A DNA stretch of 64,000 nucleotides. It comes from Clostridia bacterium. Lineage in GTDB: Bacteria; Bacillota; Clostridia; Oscillospirales; QAMX01. Position numbers and translations under genes: made by a program. The first letter of the stretch is position 1. Every line of letters starts with the position of its first letter. Shown piece by piece: positions 8,019 to 15,188 of this stretch. The stretch spans positions 1 to 64,000 of the forward strand of contig JAFXIT010000025.1 of assembly GCA_017532825.1 (NCBI GenBank). The letters run 5' to 3'. The notes below the pieces were generated by a model that worked only from the letters and a program-made list of their open reading frames with translations, did not search any database and was not told the origin of the DNA.

Positions 8019-9450
8019 CGTCTTCACCCTCAAACGCCATTGAATATAGGTCGGCGTCGCTCATAGAAAACTCGAAAACTACGCCCTTGCCCTTAAATTT
8101 GGAGATATCGCCGTCAAAGCGCACACGTCTGTCAAGGCTGTCTCCGAAGAGCTCGCAGGAGCAAATGCTCTCCCCCTCGCAGCTTGCCTTTATGCGGATA
8201 TATCCCCTTGCGGAGGTGGAAAAGTTTACCGAAAGCTCACCGCCGCGGTAGATCAAGGGCTTTGTGACGACCTTTTTCTCGGCGTAATCGGCTCGGTAGG
8301 AGCGAAATCCGTCAAGGCGGACGGTGTAGCGGCGGATGTCGGTGGGACGGTGGCTCCAGTGTCCCTCGGTCATATATAACGAGTACTCAACGGGTGCGCC
8401 CTTTAGTGCCGAGGGGGTCTCTATGACCCCTACGGCGGGGTAGCAGTCGCCGTATACCCAGTTGCGGTCCCGCTCGATGCCCGGGCTTACCCAGACTTCG
8501 TCGGGACGGTCCCAGTGCTCGCCGTCACGGGAGGTCATCAGCAGACAGTCGGTCGTGGCAAGACCGTAGCGTGGGGATGCCTGCATCCGCTCAAGGCGGG
8601 GCTTTTTGCCCGTGAGCTGGTCGAAGTTATCGCTCCACGCCCGTCTTTCGACGTACCTTGTGGGCATACCCACAAGCATCTGCGGTGCTCTCGGATAGCG
8701 GAACACTGCGTTAGTGTAGAGGGGAACGTCGTCGGCGTCGCCGAAGTCGAGCATTATCGGGTCGGACCAGTTTACGTAGTCCTCGGAGGTCATATAGCGT
8801 ATGTCACGGATGCCGCTGTTCAAATCACTGCCCGGAACGTTGTGAAATCCCCGTATAAAGCAGTAGTATTTTTCAAGCTCGGGCGACCACATGGCGACGT
8901 TGAGGGTGTCGAATGCGCCCTTGTCGGACATTACCCCGACCTTTTTGAACTCGTAGCCGTCCTCGCTTACCCAGCTGTAAAGCTTCTGCTCGGCCTCGAC
9001 GCATACAGACGTCGCCTTGAAGCGCTCCGAGGGCGGGCAGTCGGGGTTGAGGTCCTCAAATACAAAGAAGTTGTCAAACCGCCCGTCGGTCGGGTCGAGG
9101 ATTATATTGGTCCTTTCGCATCCGGCACAGCTTCTCAGCGACAGCTCGGGGCGGTACCAGCTTATACCGTCCTTACTCTCTATGACGCATACACGGATGC
9201 CGTCGGTGGTGTGGACGGTGGAGTCCTCGTTTAACATATTCCAGGCAAGATAGTACATACGGTAGATGCCGTCGGTCTGCACTATGCAGAAGTAATCACA
9301 GCCGTCGCCCTCCCAGGGCTTGTCAAGGCTGAGCACGACCTCCTCCATCCTCGGAGAATGCTGTCTGCGGTATGCAGAGGTAAGGGAGGTGTTTATCAGG
9401 TGCGTATCCCAAAAGAGCTCTCTTTTGCCCTGTAAGTCTATGTTCTTCAT
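8011..9450 (-). CDS. beta-propeller glycosidase-like protein
   Basis: A 479-residue cytoplasmic-looking protein. Repeated short motifs (ESKDGISWYRPELSL, MTSEDYVNWSDPIML, TSRDGEHWDRPDEVW) are the Asp-box-like SxDGxxW repeats of five-bladed propeller glycosidases (GH32/43/117-like) or sialidase folds. The C-terminal ~100 residues form a beta-sandwich (LSVNFSTSARGYIRIKAS). It is first in the operon with the CE15-like esterase, serine hydrolase and nucleotidase, behind a promoter at 9472-9500. The ATG at 9450 has GGAGTGGTGGGG upstream. No exact family or substrate can be assigned. Confidence 0.7.
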   Translation of the reverse strand: MKNIDLQGKRELFWDTHLINTSLTSAYRRQHSPRMEEVVLSLDKPWEGDGCDYFCIVQTDGIYRMYYLAWNMLNEDSTVHTTDGIRVCVIESKDGISWYRPELSLRSCAGCERTNIILDPTDGRFDNFFVFEDLNPDCPPSERFKATSVCVEAEQKLYSWVSEDGYEFKKVGVMSDKGAFDTLNVAMWSPELEKYYCFIRGFHNVPGSDLNSGIRDIRYMTSEDYVNWSDPIMLDFGDADDVPLYTNAVFRYPRAPQMLVGMPTRYVERRAWSDNFDQLTGKKPRLERMQASPRYGLATTDCLLMTSRDGEHWDRPDEVWVSPGIERDRNWVYGDCYPAVGVIETPSALKGAPVEYSLYMTEGHWSHRPTDIRRYTVRLDGFRSYRADYAEKKVVTKPLIYRGGELSVNFSTSARGYIRIKASCEGESICSCELFGDSLDRRVRFDGDISKFKGKGVVFEFSMSDADLYSMAFEGEDDE

Positions 9451-9471
9451 CCCCACCACTCCTTTTGGTCT

Positions 9472-9500
9472 ATTATATCATCTATACGACCGCCTAGCAA
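9472..9500 (-). promoter_or_regulatory. promoter of the four-gene esterase/glycosidase operon
   Basis: On the minus strand TTGCTA, 17 bases, TATAAT, about 20 bases before the ATG of the propeller gene. Confidence 0.7.
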
Positions 9501-9501
9501 T

Positions 9502-9532
9502 AAAAAAGCTCCGAAAATTTCGGAGCTTTTTT
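9502..9532. terminator. bidirectional terminator (identical to 11742-11772)
   Basis: AAAAAAGCTCCGA pairs with its complement around a short AAAT centre, with T tracts on both strands. It ends the ECF sigma/anti-sigma operon. The same 31 bases recur exactly at 11742-11772. Confidence 0.85.
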
Positions 9533-9534
9533 CA

Positions 9535-10308
9535 TTAATAGTATACGTACTGTCCCGTTTGCGGATCGAACCGGCAACCCTCGTAGGCCTGCCAAAGGAG
9601 CTCGCTCCAAAGGGTAAATTTTGCAAGAGGATCGCTTACAAAGCTTCCTCCTCCGTAGAAGTTTCGTATGCCGCTGTTTGATATATCCATCTCAAGCAGA
9701 TCGGTCTTATCTCCAACCGTGACCGACCACACCGCACGGTATCCGCCCAACTCCTTGTATATCCCGACGTATCGGCTTTCGGTAATACCGCCCGCCTCGT
9801 CCAGCGCCTCTGCCGCATCAAGGAATACCTTTTTCCCCTCGGCCTCAATATTGTTAAGCTCTTCCTCCGAGAAGCATCCCCGCTCCAACCAGTCATTTTT
9901 GAGCCTTTCGGGGTCGATATACCCATACGCCCTTTCGTAATCGCCCTTCTCAAGGCTATGCACGAAGGCGTTTGCATAATAAAGCTCTCTGATATTCAAA
10001 AATCCCGCTCCGCTGCCCTTGGCGGTATTTAAGGAAAGCAGTACTATCGGTAGGGCCGCTATTACCGCAATAACAGATATCCACCAGCGAGCGTATATCC
10101 GCTTAAAGCTTTTCTTTATCGCTATGTCGGCAGACTCCGTTGCTACCTCGCTACCCAACTGCGGAAGCGCCCTTGTACCCATTACCGCCTCACGGCAGCC
10201 GTGACACTCCTTTAAATGCTCCTCAACGGCAGTCTTGGTCTCCTCCGAGCATACGCCGTCCTCGTACAATGCAAGCAGGTCCTGAATTATATCGCATGGC
10301 AGTTTCAT
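9535..10308 (-). CDS. zinc-finger anti-sigma factor
   Basis: A 257-residue protein. The N-terminal anti-sigma zinc finger is MKLPCDIIQDLLALYEDG, with C5 and HLKECHGC (H31-x3-C35-x2-C38). One transmembrane helix (WWISVIAVIAALPIVLLSL) lies at ~75-93, followed by an extracytoplasmic domain of ~160 residues of unknown fold. The start overlaps the end of the ECF sigma gene by 4 bases. By analogy with RsiW/RskA-like proteins it should hold that sigma factor inactive at the membrane until an envelope signal is sensed by the outer domain. Confidence 0.88.
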   Translation of the reverse strand: MKLPCDIIQDLLALYEDGVCSEETKTAVEEHLKECHGCREAVMGTRALPQLGSEVATESADIAIKKSFKRIYARWWISVIAVIAALPIVLLSLNTAKGSGAGFLNIRELYYANAFVHSLEKGDYERAYGYIDPERLKNDWLERGCFSEEELNNIEAEGKKVFLDAAEALDEAGGITESRYVGIYKELGGYRAVWSVTVGDKTDLLEMDISNSGIRNFYGGGSFVSDPLAKFTLWSELLWQAYEGCRFDPQTGQYVYY

Positions 10309-10775
10309 TTCGACACCTCCAAGGTTATTTTCTGTTTTGCTCTGAAATAGGTCACCCTTGCCCAGCTCTCCGACTTTCCGAAGATATCGGCTATCTCCTT
10401 TAGCTTGACTCCGCCTACGGCGTGGAGCACGAAGACCTCCCTATATGGCTCCTCGAGCCCCTCGAGCGCCAACCTTATCCTGCGGTATTCGTCCCGTGCA
10501 ACAATCTCCTCCTCCGGCGAGGGGGCCCCCTCCGCATCCTCAAGAGGACGGTACCTCTGCCGTCTGCGGCATTCCTTGAGCCAGACGTTTTTACCGATTT
10601 GGCAGAGCCAGGTGTATACCGAGGAGCGTCCCTCAAATTTGTCTATACTGCGCAGGGCACGGTAAAAGGTCTCCTGCAGCAGCTCACGGGCCATATCCTC
10701 GCTTCCGCTCAAGGAGAGAAGAAATCTGTACAACGGGGCGGCACAGCTGTCGTATATCGTTTGAAAGGATGCCAC
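10305..10775 (-). CDS. ECF-type RNA polymerase sigma factor
   Basis: A 156-residue protein with region 2 (ELLQETFYRALRSIDKFEGRSSVYTWLCQIGKNVWLKECRR) and region 4 (LEEPYREVFVLHAVGGVKLKEIADIFGKSESWARVTYFRAKQKI). The GTG at 10775 is chosen because GGAGGGAAGGGTCG precedes it and the protein then has standard ECF length. The gene begins inside the last 67 bases of the acyltransferase gene, in another frame. It is paired with the anti-sigma gene, so an envelope stress or cell-surface regulon is likely. Confidence 0.9.
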   Translation of the reverse strand: MASFQTIYDSCAAPLYRFLLSLSGSEDMARELLQETFYRALRSIDKFEGRSSVYTWLCQIGKNVWLKECRRRQRYRPLEDAEGAPSPEEEIVARDEYRRIRLALEGLEEPYREVFVLHAVGGVKLKEIADIFGKSESWARVTYFRAKQKITLEVSK

Positions 10776-11686
10776 CGACCCTTCCCTCCTCTCTTTCCGA
10801 CGATGGCGTATATGCTCCCGTACAGCCGTGAGATACTGCAAACGGCGTACAAAAACACCGCCGCAAGCAGGAAATATGCGGCAGGGGGAAGCTCTGCCCT
10901 TGCAAATATCAGGGCAAGCGGACACTGTAAAAGGTATGCAGGCAGGGTATCCACACCGACACAGGTAAAGAAAAATCTCCTCTCGGGGACGAGGGCGACC
11001 GCCAACAGGCAGCCCGCCATGCCGACGCCGTAGCACAAAAGCCGCATAAGCGCATCCACGTTTTCCTTATAAGGTTCGGCCCGGTAAAGGAATTCAAGCG
11101 GTACCCTCCAAAGAAAGGCAGTACATACCGCCGCTACGGCCGCCCAGATGGGTACCGAGGGCATCAAAATCCTGCGCCGAGCTTCTTTCGGGAATATCAT
11201 CCCCGCAAAAAAATACGGAAAGAAGACGACCGTCCGTGAAAACGAAAGTGTCCGCCCCACAAAGGGAACATACCCAACGGCACACCCGATGGCAAGCGAC
11301 AAAACGAGAATGGCAGGAGCGGCCCTGCCCTGCCCGAATCTATACCAAGCATACCCCACAGCGCACCACCAAACGGTGCTAAGCAGATACCAAAGGTGCC
11401 AATACGGCGTAAAGAAATTTATTCCTCCGATCACTGCCGCAGCCGTCTGCAGTACCATATAGATCGGCAGGACCCTTTTTGTCTGTGCGGCACACTGCTC
11501 CGCACTTTTTAAAAACAGTCCGCTCATAAAGGCAAACATCGGCATATGTACCAGGTATATTCCTCGGTAGAGAGCACAAAGCAGCTCCGAGCGGTCGGTG
11601 TGCGGTTCAATAAGATGACCCACGACCACCGAATAGATAAGTACAGCCTTTAGGTTGCACCAGCGTGCAAGCCTCTGCTTGAGCAT
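10709..11686 (-). CDS. acyltransferase-3 family membrane protein
   Basis: A 325-residue integral membrane protein with about ten hydrophobic segments. It starts NLKAVLIYSVVVGHLIEP, which carries the family's conserved His in the first helix, and HMPMFAFMSGLF, the second conserved motif of OafA/NolL-like O-acyltransferases. Such proteins acetylate sugars at the membrane. The ATG at 11686 has GTGAGGAAAA upstream. Its last 67 bases overlap the ECF sigma gene, so the two are probably co-transcribed. The C-terminal ~25 residues (basic, no helix) lie in the overlap. Confidence 0.75.
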   Translation of the reverse strand: MLKQRLARWCNLKAVLIYSVVVGHLIEPHTDRSELLCALYRGIYLVHMPMFAFMSGLFLKSAEQCAAQTKRVLPIYMVLQTAAAVIGGINFFTPYWHLWYLLSTVWWCAVGYAWYRFGQGRAAPAILVLSLAIGCAVGYVPFVGRTLSFSRTVVFFPYFFAGMIFPKEARRRILMPSVPIWAAVAAVCTAFLWRVPLEFLYRAEPYKENVDALMRLLCYGVGMAGCLLAVALVPERRFFFTCVGVDTLPAYLLQCPLALIFARAELPPAAYFLLAAVFLYAVCSISRLYGSIYAIVGKRGGKGRWHPFKRYTTAVPPRCTDFFSP

Positions 11687-11741
11687 TTTTCCTCACCCGA
11701 GCGTTAGAGTCGGTACTATCCCAAACGTTACAAATCTTATC

Positions 11742-11772
11742 AAAAAAGCTCCGAAAATTTCGGAGCTTTTTT
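11742..11772. terminator. bidirectional terminator (second identical copy)
   Basis: The same 31-base hairpin as 9502-9532, with T tracts both ways. It sits between the acyltransferase start region and the end of the MBL gene at 11778 and terminates the latter on the minus strand. Confidence 0.85.
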
Positions 11773-11777
11773 GGGTA

Positions 11778-12542
11778 TCACAGATCAAAAACGTCACCGT
11801 CGTTGCAGATGTGTACGTCATCGAATATCTTTCTGCAGGCGCACAGCATTCCCTCGCAGTCGGAAAGTATCCTTCTGCCGTGGTGGAGGAAGCATATCCT
11901 GCCTACGTTGCCACCCTTAAGCCGCCCGCAGACGGTCACGGGGTCGTGGTGTCCCGTTTCCATAAGCAGAAGGTCACAGCCGTTTTCAAGGAAGGGAGCG
12001 ATATCGTCAAGGTCCTTGACATCTCCCGAGTAGACTATCCTTTTGCTCTCGGCCTCTATAAGGAAGGAAAAGGACTGCCATGGGCCCTCCTCCTGACCGA
12101 GGTGGCGGTTGTGCAGTGCGGTAACACGGATGTCGCCGTCAAGCAGAACTCCGTCGCTTATCCGCCTAAAGAGGGTCTGATAGTCGGTCTTATAGCCGCC
12201 CTCTGTGGCTTTGAGGATGGTCATTATCCCCTCAAACGTGTCCTCGTTTGGCATATAAAGGGTGATGTCCCCGTAACGAGGGAGGACCTTTGTCATCGTT
12301 GAGAGCTTTCTTATGTTCCAAAGGAGATTGCCAAGGCCTCCTACGTGGTCCATGTGCGGATGAGAGATAAAAACATCCGACACCGAAAGAAGGTCGACAC
12401 CCATAAGGTGTGCGGTGTAGGAGCAGTTCTCACCTGCATCAAACCAGTATATCCGCCCGTTGAGCTCAACGGCAAAGGCGGTATGGTGTCTGTTTTCTAC
12501 GGGCTCGGTACCCGAGCAGGATCCGAAGATATAAAGCTTCAT
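11778..12542 (-). CDS. MBL-fold hydrolase, RNase Z-like
   Basis: A 254-residue metallo-beta-lactamase-fold protein: SHPHMDHVGG at ~61-70 gives the HxHxDH metal site, with later ligands in LHNRHLG, VYSGD and CFLHHGR. The N-terminus MKLYIFGSCSGTEP is typical of the RNase Z/cyclic phosphodiesterase branch. It lacks the long exosite arm of true tRNase Z, so a small-molecule phosphodiesterase is as likely. The ATG at 12542 has AAGGAGTGATACGACCT upstream. It has its own promoter at 12568-12596 and terminator at 11742-11772. Confidence 0.8.
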   Translation of the reverse strand: MKLYIFGSCSGTEPVENRHHTAFAVELNGRIYWFDAGENCSYTAHLMGVDLLSVSDVFISHPHMDHVGGLGNLLWNIRKLSTMTKVLPRYGDITLYMPNEDTFEGIMTILKATEGGYKTDYQTLFRRISDGVLLDGDIRVTALHNRHLGQEEGPWQSFSFLIEAESKRIVYSGDVKDLDDIAPFLENGCDLLLMETGHHDPVTVCGRLKGGNVGRICFLHHGRRILSDCEGMLCACRKIFDDVHICNDGDVFDL

Positions 12543-12567
12543 AGGTCGTATCACTCCTTATGTCTTT

Positions 12568-12596
12568 ATTATACTATGGTTTTCGGTAGAGCGCAA
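12568..12596 (-). promoter_or_regulatory. promoter of the RNase Z-like gene
   Basis: On the minus strand TTGCGC, 17 bases, TATAAT, 25 bases before the start codon. Confidence 0.65.
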
Positions 12597-12602
12597 GGCG
12601 GA

Positions 12603-12628
12603 CGGTCCGAATCCACTTCAGACAAAAA
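12603..12628. repeat. 26-bp direct repeat, remnant of the tRNA-linked element
   Basis: These 26 bases (beginning CGGTCCGAATCCACTTCAG) are repeated exactly at 12866-12891, the tail of the tRNA-Tyr-linked element. This copy lacks the two-hairpin core and is followed by a different palindromic sequence, so it looks like a decayed or recombined partial copy. Confidence 0.8.
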
Positions 12629-12651
12629 CTTCAGTGATATTCCGCCGTTGG

Positions 12652-12752
12652 CGGATTCCACTTCTTCACTATTCACTCTTACTTATTACTTTCCAAAAAT
12701 CCAGGTATATAAGAGAAAAGTGAAGAGTGAAGAGGTAATAGTGAAAAAGTAA
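12652..12752. repeat. MITE-like imperfect inverted repeat
   Basis: TTCTTCACTATTCACTCTT at 12662-12680 is opposed by AAGTGAAGAGTGAAGAGG with AATAGTGAAAAAGT at ~12717-12750, giving an imperfect inverted repeat of ~20-30 bp around an AT-rich centre. It has no coding capacity. It lies between the partial and full copies of the tRNA-linked element and resembles non-autonomous palindromic repeats (inference). Confidence 0.5.
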
Positions 12753-12782
12753 AAATCCCCGTTCTTTCGAACGAGGATTTTT
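12750..12782 (-). terminator. hairpin terminator at the far end of the tRNA-Tyr element
   Basis: AAAAATCC-CCGTTC / GAACG-GGATTTTT stem with a TTTC loop. Read on the minus strand it follows the duplicated tRNA-Tyr 3' end directly, as a tRNA terminator would. Confidence 0.75.
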
Positions 12783-12882
12783 GGTGGGAGAGGGTGGATT
12801 CGTCCGTCTTCGGACGGCCCGCCTCGCGGCTCTGACAGTCCGCAGGACTGTCATTCACTCCCGCTCGGTCCGAATCCACTTC
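12777..12882 (-). repeat. tRNA-Tyr-linked structured element with copied tRNA 3' end
   Basis: A 26-base segment (12777-12802) repeats exactly the tRNA-Tyr 3' terminus plus flanking T-run (12921-12946). It is followed by the hairpin TCCGTC-TTC-GGACGG, a CGCGGCTCTGACAG hairpin (GACAGTCC / GGACTGTC), CATTCACTCCC, and GGTCCGAATCCAC. That last stretch is the reverse complement of the tRNA-Tyr T-arm (12938-12950). The same order of parts occurs next to tRNA-Leu at 23769-23870. No ORF is present. Confidence 0.8.
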
Positions 12883-12886
12883 AGAC

Positions 12887-12922
12887 AAAAAAATAACGGC
12901 CACCCTAATGGGTAGCCGTTAT
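12887..12922 (-). terminator. terminator of the tRNA-Thr/tRNA-Tyr unit
   Basis: AATAACGGC-CACCC / GGGT-GCCGTTATT stem immediately after the tRNA-Tyr CCA end on the minus strand, followed by a T run. Confidence 0.85.
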
Positions 12923-12925
12923 TTT

Positions 12926-13010
12926 TGGTGGGAGAGGGTGGATTCGGACCACCGAAGTCAGTGACAACAGATTTACAGTCTGCCCCCTTTGGCCGCTCGG
13001 GAACTCTCCC
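12926..13010 (-). tRNA. tRNA-Tyr (GTA)
   Basis: A class II tRNA of 85 nt with encoded CCA. The acceptor stem is GGGAGAG / CTCTCCC, the anticodon loop is CTGTAAA with GTA, there is a long variable arm, and the T-arm is GGTGG-TCCGAAT-CCACC. It lies 26 bases downstream of tRNA-Thr in the same transcript. Confidence 0.97.
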
Positions 13011-13036
13011 ATATCAACTTTTCGCCGGAGGATTAA

Positions 13037-13112
13037 TGGAGCTGGTGGACGGACTCGAACCCCCGACCTGCTGATTACAAATCAGCTGCTCTACCGACTG
13101 AGCTACACCAGC
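13037..13112 (-). tRNA. tRNA-Thr (TGT)
   Basis: A 76-nt tRNA with encoded CCA: acceptor GCTGGTG / CACCAGC, D-arm AGCTCAGTCGGTAGAGC, anticodon loop TTTGTAA (TGT), T-loop GTTCGAGTC. It is the first tRNA of a two-tRNA unit with a consensus promoter at 13141-13169. Confidence 0.97.
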
Positions 13113-13140
13113 GTATGCTCCGCCGCAATCAGCAAGGGAT

Positions 13141-13169
13141 ATTCTAACAGAAACAGAGGCGTATGTCAA
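13141..13169 (-). promoter_or_regulatory. promoter of the tRNA-Thr/tRNA-Tyr unit
   Basis: On the minus strand TTGACA, 17 bases, TAGAAT, ~29 bases before the tRNA-Thr 5' end. Confidence 0.8.
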
Positions 13170-13209
13170 TACCTTTTTAAAAAAATTTTCTTTTTTTATT
13201 TTCTATTGC

Positions 13210-13238
13210 TTGAAATCCGACCTCCGATATGGTATCCT
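13210..13238 (+). promoter_or_regulatory. candidate promoter of the yfbR-like gene
   Basis: TTGAAA, 17 bases, TATCCT, ending 22 bases before the ATG at 13261. The -10 is weak. Confidence 0.45.
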
Positions 13239-13260
13239 TTTGTCAAAGGGGAAGATACTT

Positions 13261-13854
13261 ATGAACGGAAATTTCTTTATTTTTCTTGACAGAATGAAAT
13301 ATATATCACGCTGGGGGCTGATGCGGAGCGCAATTCCCGAAAACGTGGCCGAGCATTCCCTCCAGACCGCCATGCTCTCCCACGCCCTTGCGGTGATAGG
13401 CGTTGAGATGTTCGGCAAGGACCTCAACGTCGACCGCATTGCTGCGGCGGCGATGTATCACGACTGCTCGGAGATACTCACAGGCGACATGCCGACACCC
13501 GTAAAGTACCAAAACCAAGGGCTCAGAGAGGCATACAAGGCCGTCGAGCTTGACGCCAAGGAGCGCATATGCGATATGCTCCCCGAAAAGCTTTCGGAGT
13601 GTTACCGCAGCTACGTCTGCTTTGAGGAGCTCTCGCCCGAGCAATACCTCTATATCAAGGCCGCAGACAAGCTTTCGGCCTACATAAAGTGCGTCTACGA
13701 GGAGGGTGCGGGCAACACCGACTACAAGTCGGCAAAGGAAGGACTCTACATCTCCCTTACCGAGCTTTCAAAAAAGCTTCCCGAGCTTGAATGGTTCATC
13801 CAAAACGTCCTGCCGGGCTACGGCATGACCGTCGACGAGCTGACTCGGAGGTAG
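13261..13854 (+). CDS. yfbR: HD-domain 5'-deoxynucleotidase (YfbR-like)
   Basis: A 197-residue protein. It aligns well with E. coli YfbR in memory: the RWGLMRS..PENVAEHSLQTAMLSHALA block (E. coli RWGLMRNTRTENVSEHSLQ) with the first HD-domain His, then AAMYHDCSEILTGDMPTPVKY with the HD pair, and KAADKLSAYIKC. The family dephosphorylates deoxyribonucleoside 5'-monophosphates in the cytoplasm with a divalent metal. The ATG at 13261 follows AAAGGGGAAGATACTT. The next gene starts 4 bases after its stop, so the two are co-transcribed. Confidence 0.9.
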   Translation: MNGNFFIFLDRMKYISRWGLMRSAIPENVAEHSLQTAMLSHALAVIGVEMFGKDLNVDRIAAAAMYHDCSEILTGDMPTPVKYQNQGLREAYKAVELDAKERICDMLPEKLSECYRSYVCFEELSPEQYLYIKAADKLSAYIKCVYEEGAGNTDYKSAKEGLYISLTELSKKLPELEWFIQNVLPGYGMTVDELTRR

Positions 13855-13858
13855 GCTT

Positions 13859-15151
13859 ATGTCCCAAGGTTACCAAAAGCAGCTTACCTTTTCATCTGAA
13901 AACCACATCCTCACGACCGCCAACTGCTTTACCTGCGACAGCCGTGAGGTGCTCTACGACAACCGTACACGGGGGCGGGGCAAGGCCTGCATAATGGCCG
14001 CAAACGCCGAGACCGCCCTTTCACGGGTGGTATACCGCCATCCAAGCGGCGGACAGGCCTGCGTGGTTACCTGCCACCCCACCCGTCCCGTTATCGCCTT
14101 TATAAAGGAGCTTGAGCACCCCGAGATAAACGGCAAATACGCCGCATGGTGCCGCCAGGGCGGTATGCTCGACCTTGAAACGGGCGAATATTCCAACATT
14201 GACGCAAGGGACATGTACTCTCCCTTTACCCCCGGAGCCATGCGGGGCGGCTCCCACGTCCACGTCTTTGCCCCCGACGGAGGCTGGATGAGCAACACCT
14301 ACGAGGACGGCGTCCTTGCCGCACTTGGGCTTGAGCACGACTCTGCGCAGGGTGATGCAAACCTCCGAAACGTCGAGATAAATATCTTCGGCAGACCCGT
14401 AAACGTCCCGGAGGGGATAGGAAACCATTCGGGGGTTGCCTTCAGCTTTGCCGCAGCAAGGCTCCATTCGGACCCCGTCCCCGGCTCCGACCAGATACAT
14501 ACCGCCGTTGAAGAGGGTGCCATAGGCAAAAACGGCTACCTCCGTGCCGACGGAAGCAGGCAAAACAGAGCCGTAGCCTGCCTTGGAGAGGTCGTCGACC
14601 GAGACGGCGATCTCGTTCCCGAGATATTCGTCATCGACATACCCGACGAGATAGTCGAGGGTGACGGTCCCCTCTGCGGAACGGCCACCCGCCGTCCCCT
14701 GCCGCCCAAGGGTACCACCCAGAGAAGGCTTACCCACCTCTGCGAAAAGAGGTTCAAGGGGGTCGGCGGCGCAAGACACTGGCTCCGCTCCACCCCCGAC
14801 GGAAAATATATACTCTTCCTCGCTCCCGACTCTAACGGAGTGGTGCAGGCCTGGGCCGTACCCACCCTCGGCGGTGAGCCCAAGGCGGTCACCGCCCTTA
14901 CCGACAGCATCACCTCGGCCTTCAGCCTATCGCCCGACGGGACGAAGATGGCCTATTTTTCGGGAGAACGGCTGCTTGAGACCGCACTTGCCGACGGACG
15001 TACCGAGGTCCTCCTTGAGCCGGACAGCTACCCCTCCGAGCGTGAGCCGGTGGTCTACTCCCCCGACGGAAGCAGGATAGTCTACCAGCGAAGGGTCCCA
15101 AGCTCCGACGGACAGAGCTACTCCCAGCTCTTCACCTTCAATTTTGCATAA
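13859..15151 (+). CDS. DUF3748 protein, YidR-like beta-propeller
   Basis: A 430-residue protein clearly similar to E. coli YidR (DUF3748): QLTFSSENHILTTANCFTCDS at the start, YSPFTPGAMRGGSHVHVFAPDG (YidR YTPGALRGGSHVHVFSPNG), RHWLRSTPDGKYILFLAPDSNGVVQAWAV, and SAFSLSPDGTKMAYFSGERL. The repeated (S/T)PDGxxIxF units are TolB/WD-like propeller blades. No signal peptide is visible here. The function of the family is unknown; an oligosaccharide-linked role has been guessed. It is coupled to the yfbR-like gene and ends at a strong terminator. Confidence 0.88.
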   Translation: MSQGYQKQLTFSSENHILTTANCFTCDSREVLYDNRTRGRGKACIMAANAETALSRVVYRHPSGGQACVVTCHPTRPVIAFIKELEHPEINGKYAAWCRQGGMLDLETGEYSNIDARDMYSPFTPGAMRGGSHVHVFAPDGGWMSNTYEDGVLAALGLEHDSAQGDANLRNVEINIFGRPVNVPEGIGNHSGVAFSFAAARLHSDPVPGSDQIHTAVEEGAIGKNGYLRADGSRQNRAVACLGEVVDRDGDLVPEIFVIDIPDEIVEGDGPLCGTATRRPLPPKGTTQRRLTHLCEKRFKGVGGARHWLRSTPDGKYILFLAPDSNGVVQAWAVPTLGGEPKAVTALTDSITSAFSLSPDGTKMAYFSGERLLETALADGRTEVLLEPDSYPSEREPVVYSPDGSRIVYQRRVPSSDGQSYSQLFTFNFA

Positions 15152-15154
15152 AGT

Positions 15155-15187
15155 AAAAAAGGCAGACCGTTAGGGTCTGCCTTTTTT
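15155..15187. terminator. bidirectional terminator between DUF3748 and spoIIQ
   Basis: AAAAAAGGCAGACC / GGTCTGCCTTTTTT stem with a GTTAG loop, between two convergent genes. Confidence 0.9.
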
Positions 15188-15188
15188 G

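Noticed and set aside
9502-11772. Identical 31-bp hairpins at 9502 and 11742 as a mobile repeat
   Set aside because: Both are simple terminators with T tracts at gene ends; the match is short and no flanking similarity was seen.
12345-12752. 135-codon plus-strand frame near the tRNA cluster
   Set aside because: Half is antisense to the MBL gene and the rest runs through the palindromic repeats; no SD.
12600-13120. Integrated phage or genomic island at tRNA-Tyr
   Set aside because: There is a duplicated tRNA 3' end, as at an att site, but only ~144 bases separate the copies and no integrase or cargo gene is present.
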